A stretch of DNA of 64,000 nt, taken from Defluviitaleaceae bacterium (GTDB lineage Bacteria; Bacillota; Clostridia; Lachnospirales; WQUN01). The position numbers and the translations under genes are program-made. The notes beneath the pieces were generated by a model. That model was given only the letters and a program-made list of their open reading frames with translations, did no database searches and was not told the DNA's origin. The stretch covers positions 1-64,000 of the forward strand of contig WRAN01000008.1 in NCBI GenBank assembly GCA_009780185.1, written 5' to 3'. Numbering within the stretch: position 1 is the stretch's first letter; each line of letters opens with the position of its first letter. Positions 18,816 through 27,949 of this stretch are shown in pieces.

Positions 18816-19133
18816 TTTGTTACCTCCTATTAAAAGGTTTATATAATTAACGGAATGTAGAAAATCTTAATAGCTACAAAATCCGCATATTATTCTTAAA
18901 TTTTAAGTAATGAAAATTTTAAATAAAAATTAATATTAGTTAAAATTTTCTATATACCCATTTAACACAAGTTTAATTATACGAAATATAAATAGTTTCG
19001 TAAACCAAACTAAAGTTCTAACACGAATAGAGCATTAATATGTAATATTTGCACATAATTTGGCATATAAGCATGTTTACATTTACTATTAAAGGCGTAT
19101 AATAGGGCAAATATTGCTAGAAAGAGGTGTAGT
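18816..19133. other. A/T-rich intergenic region between divergent por and HIT-tyrS operons
   Basis: No reading frame or RNA gene was recognised. The region must hold the por promoter(s) on the minus strand and the HIT promoter on the plus strand; only the latter is clear. Confidence 0.6.
19076..19103 (+). promoter_or_regulatory. Sigma-A promoter of HIT-tyrS
   Basis: TTTACA, a 16-base spacer, then TATAAT, 30 bases before the HIT start codon. Confidence 0.7.
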
Positions 19134-19535
19134 ATGTGTATTTTTTGCGGGATTGCAGACGGTAGCATACCTTCTTATAAGGTTTATGAAGATGATTATT
19201 ATCTGGCCATAATGGACCGATACCCCAGCGCAAAAGGCCATGTGCTAATCCTCTCCAAGCGCCATGCGGCAGATTTATATGAGTTGAATGAAGAAGAAGC
19301 CGTAAGGCTGATACCCCTAACCCAAAAGGTAGCGGCGCATATCCGTGCCAAACTAGGCACCCCAGGCCTTAATCTAATCCAAAACAATGGCAAAGCCGCA
19401 GGGCAAGTGATAGACCACTTCCACCTGCACCTAGTCCCCAGAGACGAAAACGACGGTATAATAATTAAAGGAAACACACCAAACCAGTCTGAAAAAGAAC
19501 TGGAGCAGATGGCGGAACTACTAAAACTACAATAA
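19134..19535 (+). CDS. HIT family nucleotide hydrolase/transferase
   Basis: 133 aa with the CIFCGIADGSIPS N-terminus (metal-binding Cys pair typical of Hint-like proteins), GHVLILSKRH, and the catalytic HIT triad HFHLH (His95, His97, His99) followed by LVPR. The family hydrolyses AMP-lysine-like or dinucleoside polyphosphate substrates. An AGAGGTG site precedes ATG, and tyrS follows after 13 bases, so the two are co-transcribed. Confidence 0.94.
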   Translation: MCIFCGIADGSIPSYKVYEDDYYLAIMDRYPSAKGHVLILSKRHAADLYELNEEEAVRLIPLTQKVAAHIRAKLGTPGLNLIQNNGKAAGQVIDHFHLHLVPRDENDGIIIKGNTPNQSEKELEQMAELLKLQ

Positions 19536-19548
19536 AGGAGCAAATCAT

Positions 19549-20784
19549 ATGAGCAATGTTTTTAAAGAACTTCAACAGCGCGGTTTCATAGCCCAAACCA
19601 GCCACCCAGAGGAGATTGAGTCCCTTTTTAATAATGAAAAAGTGACCTTCTACGCTGGTTTTGACATAACTGCCGACAGCCTACACGCCGGTCATCTAAT
19701 GCCAATGATGATGATGGTACACCTACAAAAAGCTGGCCACCGTCCTTTAATCCTGATGGGCGGCGGCACCACAATGATAGGCGATCCATCTGGCAAAACC
19801 GAAATGCGCAACATGCTGACCAAAGAAACAATAGATATGTATAAGTTGGGAATCCGCCCCCAACTGGAAAAGCTTTTTGACTTTGGCGAGGGCAAGGCTC
19901 TAATGCTGGACAACGCAGACTGGTTGCTAAAACTTCAATATATAGACTTTTTAAGAGAAATAGGGGCCCACTTCTCTGTAAACCGTATGCTAACAGCCGA
20001 AACCTATCGCGCCCGGCTAGACCGTGAAGGGGGTGGCCTAAGCTTTATAGAACTCAACTACATGATAATCCAAAGCTATGACTTTCTACATCTAAACCGC
20101 ACCTACGGCTGCAAAGTACAAATAGGCGGAGACGACCAATGGTCCAATATCCTAAGCGGCGCAGACCTAATCCGCCGTGTAGACCGCAAACAGGCTTACG
20201 CAGTAACTATCCCACTAATAACAAATGCTGATGGCTCAAAAATGGGGAAAACCGTCGCGGGTGCTCTGTGGCTAGACCCAAACAAGACCACCCCCTACGA
20301 GTTTTACCAATATTGGCGCAACACCCAAGACGCTGATGTAAAGAAATACCTTGCCCTGCTTACCCTGCTACCTATGGAAGAAGTAGAACGCCTAGGAAAT
20401 GCTGAGGGCAATGCAATCAACGAATCCAAAAAAGTCTTGGCCTATGAAATCACAAAGCTAATCCACGGACAGGAAGCCGCCGAAGAAGCCGCAAAAGCCG
20501 CTGGGGCCCTATTTGCAGGAGGCGGCGACAGCAGCGCAATGCCCACCACCACCGTTACAGCCTCCGAACTAGAAGCCGGAATCCCAATACTAGACGCCCT
20601 AACCCTTACAAAACTATCCCCCTCAAAATCTGAAGCCAGACGCCTTGTACAACAGGGCGGCATATCCATCAACAATGAAAAAGTAACCTCTATAGACCAC
20701 AACATACAACCCAGCGACCTGCAAGATGATAAAATCATAATCCGCAAAGGCAAAAAAGATTTCCACGCAATAAAGCTAAGTTAA
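19549..20784 (+). CDS. tyrS: Tyrosyl-tRNA synthetase
   Basis: 411 aa class I synthetase. FYAGFDITADSLHAGHL carries the HIGH-like motif (HAGH at 46-49). GCKVQIGGDDQWSNI is the tyrosine/ATP-binding region, SKMGKT the KMSKS loop, and the S4-like RNA-binding domain is at the C-terminus (SKSEARRLVQQGGISIN). The bacterial TyrRS length is right. Preceded by AAAGGAG. No T-box leader is seen between the HIT gene and tyrS or upstream of the HIT gene. Confidence 0.97.
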   Translation: MSNVFKELQQRGFIAQTSHPEEIESLFNNEKVTFYAGFDITADSLHAGHLMPMMMMVHLQKAGHRPLILMGGGTTMIGDPSGKTEMRNMLTKETIDMYKLGIRPQLEKLFDFGEGKALMLDNADWLLKLQYIDFLREIGAHFSVNRMLTAETYRARLDREGGGLSFIELNYMIIQSYDFLHLNRTYGCKVQIGGDDQWSNILSGADLIRRVDRKQAYAVTIPLITNADGSKMGKTVAGALWLDPNKTTPYEFYQYWRNTQDADVKKYLALLTLLPMEEVERLGNAEGNAINESKKVLAYEITKLIHGQEAAEEAAKAAGALFAGGGDSSAMPTTTVTASELEAGIPILDALTLTKLSPSKSEARRLVQQGGISINNEKVTSIDHNIQPSDLQDDKIIIRKGKKDFHAIKLS

Positions 20785-20793
20785 TACTCATAC

Positions 20794-20839
20794 AAAAGGC
20801 CGGACATTTCTCACTAACCAAGAAATGTCCGGCCTTTTT
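20794..20839 (+). terminator. Terminator of HIT-tyrS (bidirectional)
   Basis: AAAGGCCGGACATTTCT / AGAAATGTCCGGCCTTTTT stem of 17 bp, directly after tyrS and also 3' of the mazEF remnant on the other strand. Confidence 0.85.
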
Positions 20840-20844
20840 GATAT

Positions 20845-21189
20845 CTACTCAACAAAAGAGCAAATTAAATCCACAGCCTCATCAATAATATCAATAGGAA
20901 CAGACTCTACATATGTAACAGCCCTGGCTGCAACATCTAGACATTTTGCCTGTTCACACATAACCTCACCTGTAGTATTAGTTCTGCCGTCTAATTTAAT
21001 ATGGGTTGGAAACCTGCTAATCCTCGTTTCCAACAGGCTGACCACAATCAAACTCTGTACATTTGTAATCACCTGTATAATTTTTGAAGCGCTCGTCTAG
21101 GCATTTTCTTGCATAAATACTAACTCTAAAATGGCCTTAGGTAGCCTGATTGCTTGACTATTGCCCCATTTTTGGATTGTTGTTTGCAT
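20845..21189 (-). pseudogene. Decayed mazEF toxin-antitoxin locus
   Basis: On the minus strand an AGGTGGAG site precedes MQTTIQKWGNSQAIRLPKAI, the SpoVT-AbrB N-terminus of a MazE antitoxin, which runs into TAG after 30 codons. In another frame the same DNA continues with LDERFKNYTGDYKCTEFD and GQPVGNED then stop, the usual MazE C-terminus, so the middle of mazE is deleted and shifted. Immediately after comes RFPTHIKLDGRTNTTGEVMC ... VESVPIDII, the C-terminal half of a MazF/PemK RNase. The N-terminal half of MazF (about 50 residues, with the catalytic and dimer part) is gone. Neither protein can be functional. Confidence 0.8.
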
Positions 21190-21416
21190 GCGCTCCACCT
21201 CCTATTGCGAGTATATACCTCGTATCTACATATCGTCAATGTACGTTTTCGGGTTTAATCTTTGTCAAGAGCTTGCGAAAGATATTTTGAATTTGGGCAA
21301 AAAAATAACCCAGAGCGGTTGATTGCTCTGGATTATCGGGGTTTACTGCTCATAATCTCAATTATTACGCTGTTGGGTTTTAAGGCTTGTTACACGGCAG
21401 TTTGCTTATTTTCTAC

Positions 21417-21899
21417 CTATTCAACACCAATTTTCATGCACCTATATGTTGTAGACATCCCCAAGTGTTCATAGAACTCTCGTGCGTTCTGGTTACATTC
21501 CCATACCAACAGTTCTAGGCGAGTGGCTCCGATTTCTTTCGCATATGTTTTTGCTTTTTCAAGCAAATGCTTACCTATGCGCCTACCTCTTGCTTTTTCA
21601 GCCACACACATGTTCTCAACACGAAGTATTGTTGCCTCTCTGAATGCGGAGTCATCTTCTCCATACTCTAAAGCCTCTGTTAGACAAGTCCCGAGGACCT
21701 CACGATTTTCTTCAAATACAAATATTTTTATATCTTCATCCTGTAAACATTCTTCAAAGTATTCTTGATGCTTGGTGCTGTTGCCACCAAAATACTCTTG
21801 CAAAAATATATCAGGATTACCCTCAGCATGTATAGCAAGCACTTGCTTTTCTAACGCTGCGATAGACTCAAAATCTGATATGTTAGCTTCTCGTATCAT
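21417..21899 (-). CDS. GNAT family N-acetyltransferase
   Basis: I start at MIREANISDFESIAALE (about 160 aa), preceded by GAGGAG at proper spacing; a longer in-frame ATG adds 40 residues with no family similarity. Acetyl-CoA binding motif A is VENMCVAEKARGRRIGKHLLEKA (R-x-x-R/G-x-G/A), followed by ATRLELLVWECNQNAREFYEHLGM, the usual motif B. The substrate is unknown. It stands alone among broken genes in an accessory stretch. Confidence 0.9.
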   Translation of the reverse strand: MIREANISDFESIAALEKQVLAIHAEGNPDIFLQEYFGGNSTKHQEYFEECLQDEDIKIFVFEENREVLGTCLTEALEYGEDDSAFREATILRVENMCVAEKARGRRIGKHLLEKAKTYAKEIGATRLELLVWECNQNAREFYEHLGMSTTYRCMKIGVE

Positions 21900-22046
21900 A
21901 TTAGCAAAACTCCTCTGAAAATATAAAATCGTCACACCACCCACAACAAGCATGAACAACGTGCGAAACAAAAATACCTTACCAATAATTGTATCATACC
22001 CCATGTCGAAATTCCACACAAAATTTCCTGTTCTTTGGAAGAGGCC

Positions 22047-22101
22047 GGGGACGCAGAGAGCAAAATATTTCTGCGCTTTTCAGAAATATTTTGCTCGTCC
22101 C
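22047..22101. repeat. Long perfect hairpin in a 420-bp gene-free gap
   Basis: GAGCAAAATATTTCTG pairs perfectly with CAGAAATATTTTGCTC around a 7-base loop, with further GGGAC/GTCCC pairing outside. No T run follows on either strand, so it is not an obvious terminator. Nothing else recognisable lies between the GNAT gene and the next (broken) gene. Confidence 0.6.
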
Positions 22102-22318
22102 TTGATAGACTGGATAGGCATAACGGACGGTAGTGGCAGAGAATTCCGATTTGCGGTTTTTTGTTTTTTCTCTGTTGGTATGATGCAAGTCGGCTCGACT
22201 CTGATCTTCACTAATCAACAAGTGATAGGATGCCTGTTTTCATTCAACTGAACCTTTTCCACCATCAACACGTCTATAATAGTGAAATCGATTTCAACCA
22301 ACAAAAAAGGTGGTGAAC

Positions 22319-23122
22319 ATGGATAATACAGATTTCCTAGCTCATCTAGCTACTTGCGAAAACGCCCTAAAACGATAACCCCATCAGATAAACCGCCCTT
22401 CCCAGTAAAATGGGAAGAAACCATGGGCTGGTTTATGGTACCAAAACTGAGAGAGAAAATTTCCTGGGCCATGTACGACTGGCCCGAAAAGACCCGCTCA
22501 GAAGTTTACGAGCTAGAAGCGGTAGGTCGCGCCAGCGTCCACGGAATAGAAGGAGTAGAAATCAATGCAATAGAACACGACGGAGGCATCCACGAATATA
22601 CACCCCAAAACCGCAATATAACACATACCTTCGTAGCCCAGCTTACAGACACCCACTGCCGTTTCCTATCCCAAACCCACTACGAAGGAGATATAAAACG
22701 ACTTTACACATTCCTAGACGGAGATGACTTCCCTAACAACTGGGGTTTCGGGGAAGATAACTGCGGCTGAAGTAAATATAAAACCCAAGGGCATAATCAC
22801 CAGAAACGGCAACGAAATCAAAACCGCAAACCAACCTTTCCTATTGGATGTTGTAGGGCGATACACCGTAACAATAGCCGGAAAAGAATACGACTGCCTT
22901 TGCATAGTAGATGTAGAAACCTACAACAGCGGCGTTCTCTCAGAGCAATTTATAGATATAAACGGTCGCACCATTCTATGGCACAGATATAACAAAGACG
23001 ACTGGAATCTAGCTGTATACAAGCAACCTTGGGGTGAAAAATTCCCCAATAATTGCCGCCTAACTGTCAACGGAAGTCTATATGTACACTGGTATGATTG
23101 TATAACGGATTATATTCTGTAA
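22319..23122 (+). pseudogene. Frameshifted conserved hypothetical gene (three frames)
   Basis: AAAGGTGGTG precedes ATG and MDNTDFLAHLATCENALKR, then a stop. One missing base restores ITPSDKPPFPVKWEETMGWF through THTFVAQLTDTHCRFLSQTH to WGFGEDNCG. A second shift (about 22769) leads to EVNIKPKGIITRNGNE through LLDVVGRYTVTIAGKEYDCL to VNGSLYVHWYDCITDYIL and stop. The three pieces join into one protein of about 265 residues whose segments read as a single soluble domain protein conserved in Clostridia (recollection, not searched). Function unknown. Two shifts make it a pseudogene unless sequencing errors are involved. Confidence 0.72.
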
Positions 23123-23143
23123 ATTATAAAAAGAAATACAATC

Positions 23144-23187
23144 AAAAACGCTCACCGGGGCAAAAATCTTGGTGAGCGTTTTATTTT
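23144..23187 (+). terminator. Terminator between the broken gene and the terB-like operon
   Basis: AAAAACGCTCACC/GGTGAGCGTTTT stem with following T run. Confidence 0.75.
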
Positions 23188-23233
23188 GTTGTAGTATAAT
23201 AGAAAAAAATTTCGACGGAAAGCGGAATAACTT

Positions 23234-24787
23234 ATGGATAACCAAAAACAATATACTTCACTAAAAATTCCACCACGAAACCAACAGCCTAGGCCCAACA
23301 ATCCCCCCTCACAATATGAGGATATCTTTTCCGCCGCCAAGTTTGCAGAAATTGAATACGAAAGCATCCCTACACCTTCTGGCTATCAAGCATCACAGCC
23401 AATAGGTCAAAGACAATCCGACCCGATAAAAGATAAATTCCAAGAAATGCGCCGTATTTTCTATGATAATCCATATTCCCGCAACGATGCCCATCTTTTT
23501 TATATGCAAGCCAAATTTATGGCAGACTTTAATGACGACTACCCACTACAAGAGCCTTTTTCCATGTACTATCCCAACTATCAACACATGAGTTACGAAC
23601 AACTTCGAACCTATTTCACCTGGCGCGCCAACACCCGCCTGGGGGTACATGCTCACACATCTTTGTCTTATATTTATGTTTATATCTACGAATTGCTATC
23701 CGGCATCGGCTCCAAAGGCCCGGCACATGGGCGTGACATGCTAATGAATCTATGGAATGCCCACCGAGACGAGACCCCGGTACTGGATAAATATATCCCG
23801 GAGTGGCTAAAGGATTATCACATATACTATGGCCTCCCCTTTATGGATTTTGTAAAAGAACACGACTTTATTAACTACTACCCAGAGTTATTCATGCTAA
23901 GCGCCGACTCTAAGCACTGCCTTGACCTTTGGAATGAGATATCCAGCTATAATATTACCAAGTCCAATTTCTACAAAGGCAATGAAGATGAGCTGCATGG
24001 CTGCTTCCATGCCGTAGTCGAGGCCATAAAAGCCTTTTGCACAAGCAAGGGCACCACAATAGCCAAGCTACTGACCCACGAAATATATACAGGGGTACCA
24101 TGGAGGCCATATAATCAAGCCCTATTCTATCCCTGGATAAAGCAAGCAGACCGCAAGGTAGAACTGCCGGGCCCAGAAGTTTATTATTGCACCAATAATA
24201 TCTGGACAGCAGATATATCTATGCATCGCACCACCCGTGGTGATATCGTCGGATATATAATTAGAGAAACCGAATCCTGTTTACGAAAAGCACTGAAGCA
24301 TAAGCATCAAATGACCGCCTACACTCAAAGCATGGCCAAGTCCTTCCGCGGGTTTACAAAAATAGGTTTCACCCGTCAATCCCTGGGTAAAATTATAGAA
24401 AAGACCGTGGCCGACTACCACCAAAGCACCAAGCGTACAGTTGTAGTAGTGGATACCAAAAATCTAACCCGTATACGTCAAGAGTCACAAGAAACACAAG
24501 ACGCCCTAATTGTACCAGAGATAGCAGCCCCACCTCATAAACCCGCGCCTCCACCGCTAAAAAACCCTCTAACATCAATAGAAATAGAAGCACTTACCGC
24601 CTTCATCCAAGAAAACATCGACTTGAAATCTTTCGCCGACTCAAAAGGAATAATGCCAGAAGTCTTGGCAGACAACATCAATGAAAAGCTAAGCGATATC
24701 ATAGGGGACAATGTCCTGGATGAAGATTTCAACTTATACGAAGATTATCTAGACCAAATAAAAGAAATGGTGATTACAGATGAGTAA
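23234..24787 (+). CDS. TerB_N / TerB_C domain protein, first gene of a putative DNA-processing/defence operon
   Basis: 517 aa, cytoplasmic. A low-complexity N-terminus is followed by a large TerB_N-like region (about residues 65-290: QEMRRIFYDNPYSRNDAHLFYMQ, YPNYQHMSYEQLRTYFTWRA, YIYVYIYELLSG). After a linker comes a TerB_C-like region (about 440-515, ending EDFNLYEDYLDQIKEMV). A proline-rich linker (APPHKPAPPPLKNP) separates them. These domains were described in association with tellurite/stress Ter systems and occur with P-loop ATPases and SF2 helicases. The stop overlaps the start of the BrxD-like ATPase gene by eight bases, showing coupled translation. A TATAAT box sits 34 bases upstream, without a strong -35. 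Confidence 0.87.
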   Translation: MDNQKQYTSLKIPPRNQQPRPNNPPSQYEDIFSAAKFAEIEYESIPTPSGYQASQPIGQRQSDPIKDKFQEMRRIFYDNPYSRNDAHLFYMQAKFMADFNDDYPLQEPFSMYYPNYQHMSYEQLRTYFTWRANTRLGVHAHTSLSYIYVYIYELLSGIGSKGPAHGRDMLMNLWNAHRDETPVLDKYIPEWLKDYHIYYGLPFMDFVKEHDFINYYPELFMLSADSKHCLDLWNEISSYNITKSNFYKGNEDELHGCFHAVVEAIKAFCTSKGTTIAKLLTHEIYTGVPWRPYNQALFYPWIKQADRKVELPGPEVYYCTNNIWTADISMHRTTRGDIVGYIIRETESCLRKALKHKHQMTAYTQSMAKSFRGFTKIGFTRQSLGKIIEKTVADYHQSTKRTVVVVDTKNLTRIRQESQETQDALIVPEIAAPPHKPAPPPLKNPLTSIEIEALTAFIQENIDLKSFADSKGIMPEVLADNINEKLSDIIGDNVLDEDFNLYEDYLDQIKEMVITDE

Positions 24788-26093
24788 TGTCCCCTCACGG
24801 ATAGCCAATATCCTAATCAACGCCTTAAAAGGAGGCGTAGTACCACGCGTAGGCCTGGAATACATCACTGTAGGCCGCGCGCAGGAAATCGCCGCAATCC
24901 TCCATGATATAGACCTAATATCCGAAGGCAGCGCCTCATTCCGCTTCATAGTAGGAAAATACGGCAGCGGCAAAAGCTTCCTATTACAAACAATCCGCAA
25001 CTACGCCACAGCAAAAGGCTTTGCGGTAGTTGATGCGGATCTATCCCCAGAACGCCGCTTCGCCGGAACCAAAGGCCAAGGCCTAGCCACCTATAAAGAG
25101 CTAATCCAAAACCTATCAGTAAAATCCAAACCCGACGGCGGCGCCCTCCCCCTAATACTAGAAAAATGGATATCAGGTATTCAAGCAGCGGTAAAAGCAG
25201 AAACCGATTACGAGGGGGACATATTTAATAAAGAAGTAGAAAAACGCATCTACACAGTAGCCGGCTCACTGGAAGGGATGGTAAACGGTTTCGAATTTGC
25301 AAAGGCAGTAAGCACCTATTGGCAAGCCTATCTAAACGACGATGCCACGACAAAAAGCAAGGTACTAAAATGGTTTAGAGGCGAATACCCCTCCCGTAGA
25401 GAGGCCAAAGCCGACCTAGATATTAACTTTATAGTAACCGATGAAACCTGGTACGACTTTCTAAAACTATTTGCTATTTTCCTAACAGGAGCAGGATACA
25501 ATGGCCTGTTGGTAGTTGTGGACGAGCTGGTAAATATATTTAAAATCCCCAACTCCATCACCAGGCAAAATAATTACGAAAAAATCCTAACTATGTACAA
25601 CGATGTGCTACAAGGCAAAGCAAAGCACATCGGGTTCCTTATGGGCGGCACCCCCCAGTGCATCGAGGATAAATACCGAGGCCTGTTCAGCTACGAAGCC
25701 CTGCGCTCAAGGCTGGCAGAAGGCCACTTTGCCTCCGCGGATATAAAAGACCTGTCAGCCCCTATAATCCGCCTACAAATGCTGACTCACGAAGAGATGT
25801 ATATATTAGTAGAAAAGCTACGCGACATGCACGCAAAGCTTTTCAATTACGCCCCCTTACTATCCCATGAAGACCTAGTATACTTCCTGACGGTAGAATA
25901 TAACCGAGTAGGAGCCGAGACCCATATAACCCCAAGAGAAATTATCCGCGACTTTATAGAGCTAATAAACATCTTACACCAAAATCCCGATAAATCCGTA
26001 GCCGATATACTAGGGAGCAACAGCTTCGAAATGGCTAAAGGCGGGCTTTCTGATGAAGTTATCCATAGTGAGTTCCAGGAGTTTGAGATTTAA
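24780..26093 (+). CDS. BrxD-like DUF2791 P-loop ATPase
   Basis: 437 aa. Walker A is GKYGSGKSF (Gly59-Ser66) and Walker B is LLVVVDEL (about residues 241-248). The start, RIANILINALKGGVVPRVGLEYITVGRAQEI, is typical of the BREX-associated BrxD/DUF2791 ATPase family, and MGGTPQCIEDKYRGLFSYEALRSRL is another recognisable conserved block. Its start lies inside the end of the TerB gene. In type II BREX loci BrxD pairs with an Lhr-like helicase, but no PglX, PglZ or PglW gene is present here, so this is not a BREX system. It probably partners the TerB protein and the helicase found 3.9 kb downstream. Confidence 0.9.
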   Translation: MSNVPSRIANILINALKGGVVPRVGLEYITVGRAQEIAAILHDIDLISEGSASFRFIVGKYGSGKSFLLQTIRNYATAKGFAVVDADLSPERRFAGTKGQGLATYKELIQNLSVKSKPDGGALPLILEKWISGIQAAVKAETDYEGDIFNKEVEKRIYTVAGSLEGMVNGFEFAKAVSTYWQAYLNDDATTKSKVLKWFRGEYPSRREAKADLDINFIVTDETWYDFLKLFAIFLTGAGYNGLLVVVDELVNIFKIPNSITRQNNYEKILTMYNDVLQGKAKHIGFLMGGTPQCIEDKYRGLFSYEALRSRLAEGHFASADIKDLSAPIIRLQMLTHEEMYILVEKLRDMHAKLFNYAPLLSHEDLVYFLTVEYNRVGAETHITPREIIRDFIELINILHQNPDKSVADILGSNSFEMAKGGLSDEVIHSEFQEFEI

Positions 26094-26213
26094 TATATAT
26101 GAACCTAATAAAAAAGCACATACCGCCTCAAATTTTGTTTTCTTAGAATGGATATCAGTGTTTGCAAAAAGAATCACTTGATTGGGTTATCAAATAAAAA
26201 GTTCACGATACAC

Positions 26214-26243
26214 AAAAGGCCTGGATAACAATCCAGGCCTTTT
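26214..26243 (-). terminator. Terminator of the exported-protein/regulator block
   Basis: AAAAGGCCTGGAT/ATCCAGGCCTTTT stem, 50 bases 3' of the last minus-strand gene. It also faces the ATPase gene and may serve both strands. Confidence 0.8.
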
Positions 26244-26294
26244 AGTTGTTAGTAGGGTATGAAACTGAGGAGTTAATCGACTAAGCTAATGATA

Positions 26295-27191
26295 TTACCA
26301 TAGTCTGTAAGATCTATCTTGCGCTTGGAATCCTGTGATTATTGGCCTTTCCCACCAAGTTGTTTCAGTCCATCCTCCAGGATGAACCCTTCGCAATGTA
26401 CCACCGTTATCTGTTGAAATAATAACTCCTCCCTGCACTCTTGTTTCTATATGAAATCCGAAAGAAACAAAAGACCATGGGCTTACGGGAGTAAGAAAAG
26501 GCGTTACTTCAGTCCATAAGAGATTTCTTGTTGTATGACAAAACGCGGCACCTATATGGTTGCGCAGTATATTTTGGGCCTCTGTAGGAGTTCGCACGAA
26601 TCTATAAACTGGAAACATACGCTCTACAGCAAAACCAGCATCATATACTTCGTAATTTAGAGAATCAAACAAAGGTTCAATTTCTCCATAAAGGAAGCTT
26701 ATTCCATTTTGTTGGATACTATAATACGCATAAACAGGGTCGATAACCCCACCATTTAAGGCACTAACAAATACTGCCAATGCATAATCGCATCTAGCAT
26801 CTAATGCGGCTTCAAGTACTCTGCTTGAGTATTCTATATTGCGAACTTGTTCTGCTAATTCTCTAAGTCCTAAATCAATTTCAGCCAATGAAACATTAGT
26901 AATAGTGTATATGATATCGTCTCTTGTCATAAAATAACAATCAATGGTTCCTATCTCAATATTAACACCAAATTCTGCGCTTATTGAATTTGCAATATCG
27001 ACATATGGTTGATGTAATAACCTTACTTCATCATCAGTCAAATACATAAGCTGATCGGGTTCAATTCCTGCTGAAACGGCAACAGATAAATTCCAATCAA
27101 GGTTGCCTGGAGCTTCATGTGCAAATACAACTGGGACAGAAACAATAAACACTAACAATGCTACAAACAACAGTAAATGTTTTTTCTTCAT
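26295..27191 (-). CDS. Exported protein, long paralogue of the neighbouring lipoprotein
   Basis: 298 aa from MKKKHLLLF, chosen because GGAGG lies eight bases upstream; an ATG six codons earlier is less likely. It has a Sec signal peptide (about residues 1-25, ending VVFA-H). Residues 35-115 (SAGIEPDQLMYLTDDEVRLL, FMTRDDIIYTITNVSLAE, LGLREL) are nearly identical to the neighbour. An extra C-terminal part of about 150 residues has EVYDAGFAVERMFPVYRFV and an aromatic, Gly/Thr-rich end (GGWTETTWWERP). I do not recognise the family. Pairing with the neighbour and with the XRE-TPR/peptide genes suggests a secreted effector or receptor-side component of the same locus (inference). Confidence 0.82.
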   Translation of the reverse strand: MKKKHLLLFVALLVFIVSVPVVFAHEAPGNLDWNLSVAVSAGIEPDQLMYLTDDEVRLLHQPYVDIANSISAEFGVNIEIGTIDCYFMTRDDIIYTITNVSLAEIDLGLRELAEQVRNIEYSSRVLEAALDARCDYALAVFVSALNGGVIDPVYAYYSIQQNGISFLYGEIEPLFDSLNYEVYDAGFAVERMFPVYRFVRTPTEAQNILRNHIGAAFCHTTRNLLWTEVTPFLTPVSPWSFVSFGFHIETRVQGGVIISTDNGGTLRRVHPGGWTETTWWERPIITGFQAQDRSYRLW

Positions 27192-27233
27192 AAGGCATCC
27201 TCCGTTCATTCATAGAAAATTTATTTTCTTTGT

Positions 27234-27791
27234 TTAACGTAAAATATCTTGAATCTCTTTAAAAAAAGAGGTTATACCGTCTTGTTGAATACGGTAATAT
27301 ACTTCAACAGGGTCAAGAGCTCCATGGTCAAAGGCATCAATCAGTACTGCTAACATATAATCATAATCAGACTCCTGAATTGTCTCGAAAACCTTACTTA
27401 CATATGTCATCCGACGCAGCTGATCGCCCAATTCCCTAAGCCCTAAATCCATTTCAGCTAAAGAAACATTGGTAATAGTGTATATGATATCATCTCTTGT
27501 CATAAAGTAACAATCAATGGTTCCTATCTCAACATTAACACCAAATTCTGCGCTTATTGAATTTGCAATATCGACATATGGTTGATGTAATAACCTTATT
27601 TCATCATCAGTCAAATACGCAAGCTGATCGGGTTCAATTCCTGCTGAAGTAGCAACAGGTAGATTCCAGTCAAAGGTACTAGGTAAATCTCTTGTGATAT
27701 ATTCAGTTGTGCGTTCTCCGACGCATGAAATAATGACGATTAAAGACATCACAAGCAAGCACAATAGTACAAAAAATCTTTTTTTCTGCAT
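27234..27791 (-). CDS. Lipoprotein paralogue of the downstream exported protein
   Basis: 185 aa. A basic N-terminus (MQKKR), a hydrophobic stretch and the lipobox IVIISC mark a lipoprotein. It shares almost exactly the same 80-residue block with the next gene (SAGIEPDQLAYLTDDEIRLL, FGVNVEIGTIDCYFMTRDD). The two genes are also nearly identical at DNA level over about 230 bp, while the flanks diverge. It ends early, at KEIQDILR, where the other continues. It lies about 85 bases from the secreted-peptide gene's UGA-extended end (about 160 from the ORF stop) and is probably in the same transcript. Confidence 0.82.
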   Translation of the reverse strand: MQKKRFFVLLCLLVMSLIVIISCVGERTTEYITRDLPSTFDWNLPVATSAGIEPDQLAYLTDDEIRLLHQPYVDIANSISAEFGVNVEIGTIDCYFMTRDDIIYTITNVSLAEMDLGLRELGDQLRRMTYVSKVFETIQESDYDYMLAVLIDAFDHGALDPVEVYYRIQQDGITSFFKEIQDILR

Positions 27792-27949
27792 AAAACCCCC
27801 CTTTTTTAAAACACATTAATAGCATAAATTAAAATGAGTTCGTATGTGCTTTTTTCGCGCTTTTGGAAGGAGAAACCTTACTGTGGCAAATTATACTCAT
27901 CGCATACATCGCAGTTACAATCGTCAGTGCAGATAGGCAATACAACAAC

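Noticed and set aside
19081..19560. T-box leader for tyrS
   Set aside because: The HIT gene and promoter lie immediately upstream, and no specifier or antiterminator pattern was seen.
21262..21474. Plus-strand 70-aa frame with a hydrophobic stretch
   Set aside because: Overlaps the GNAT gene 3' end, has no ribosome binding site and no recognisable family.
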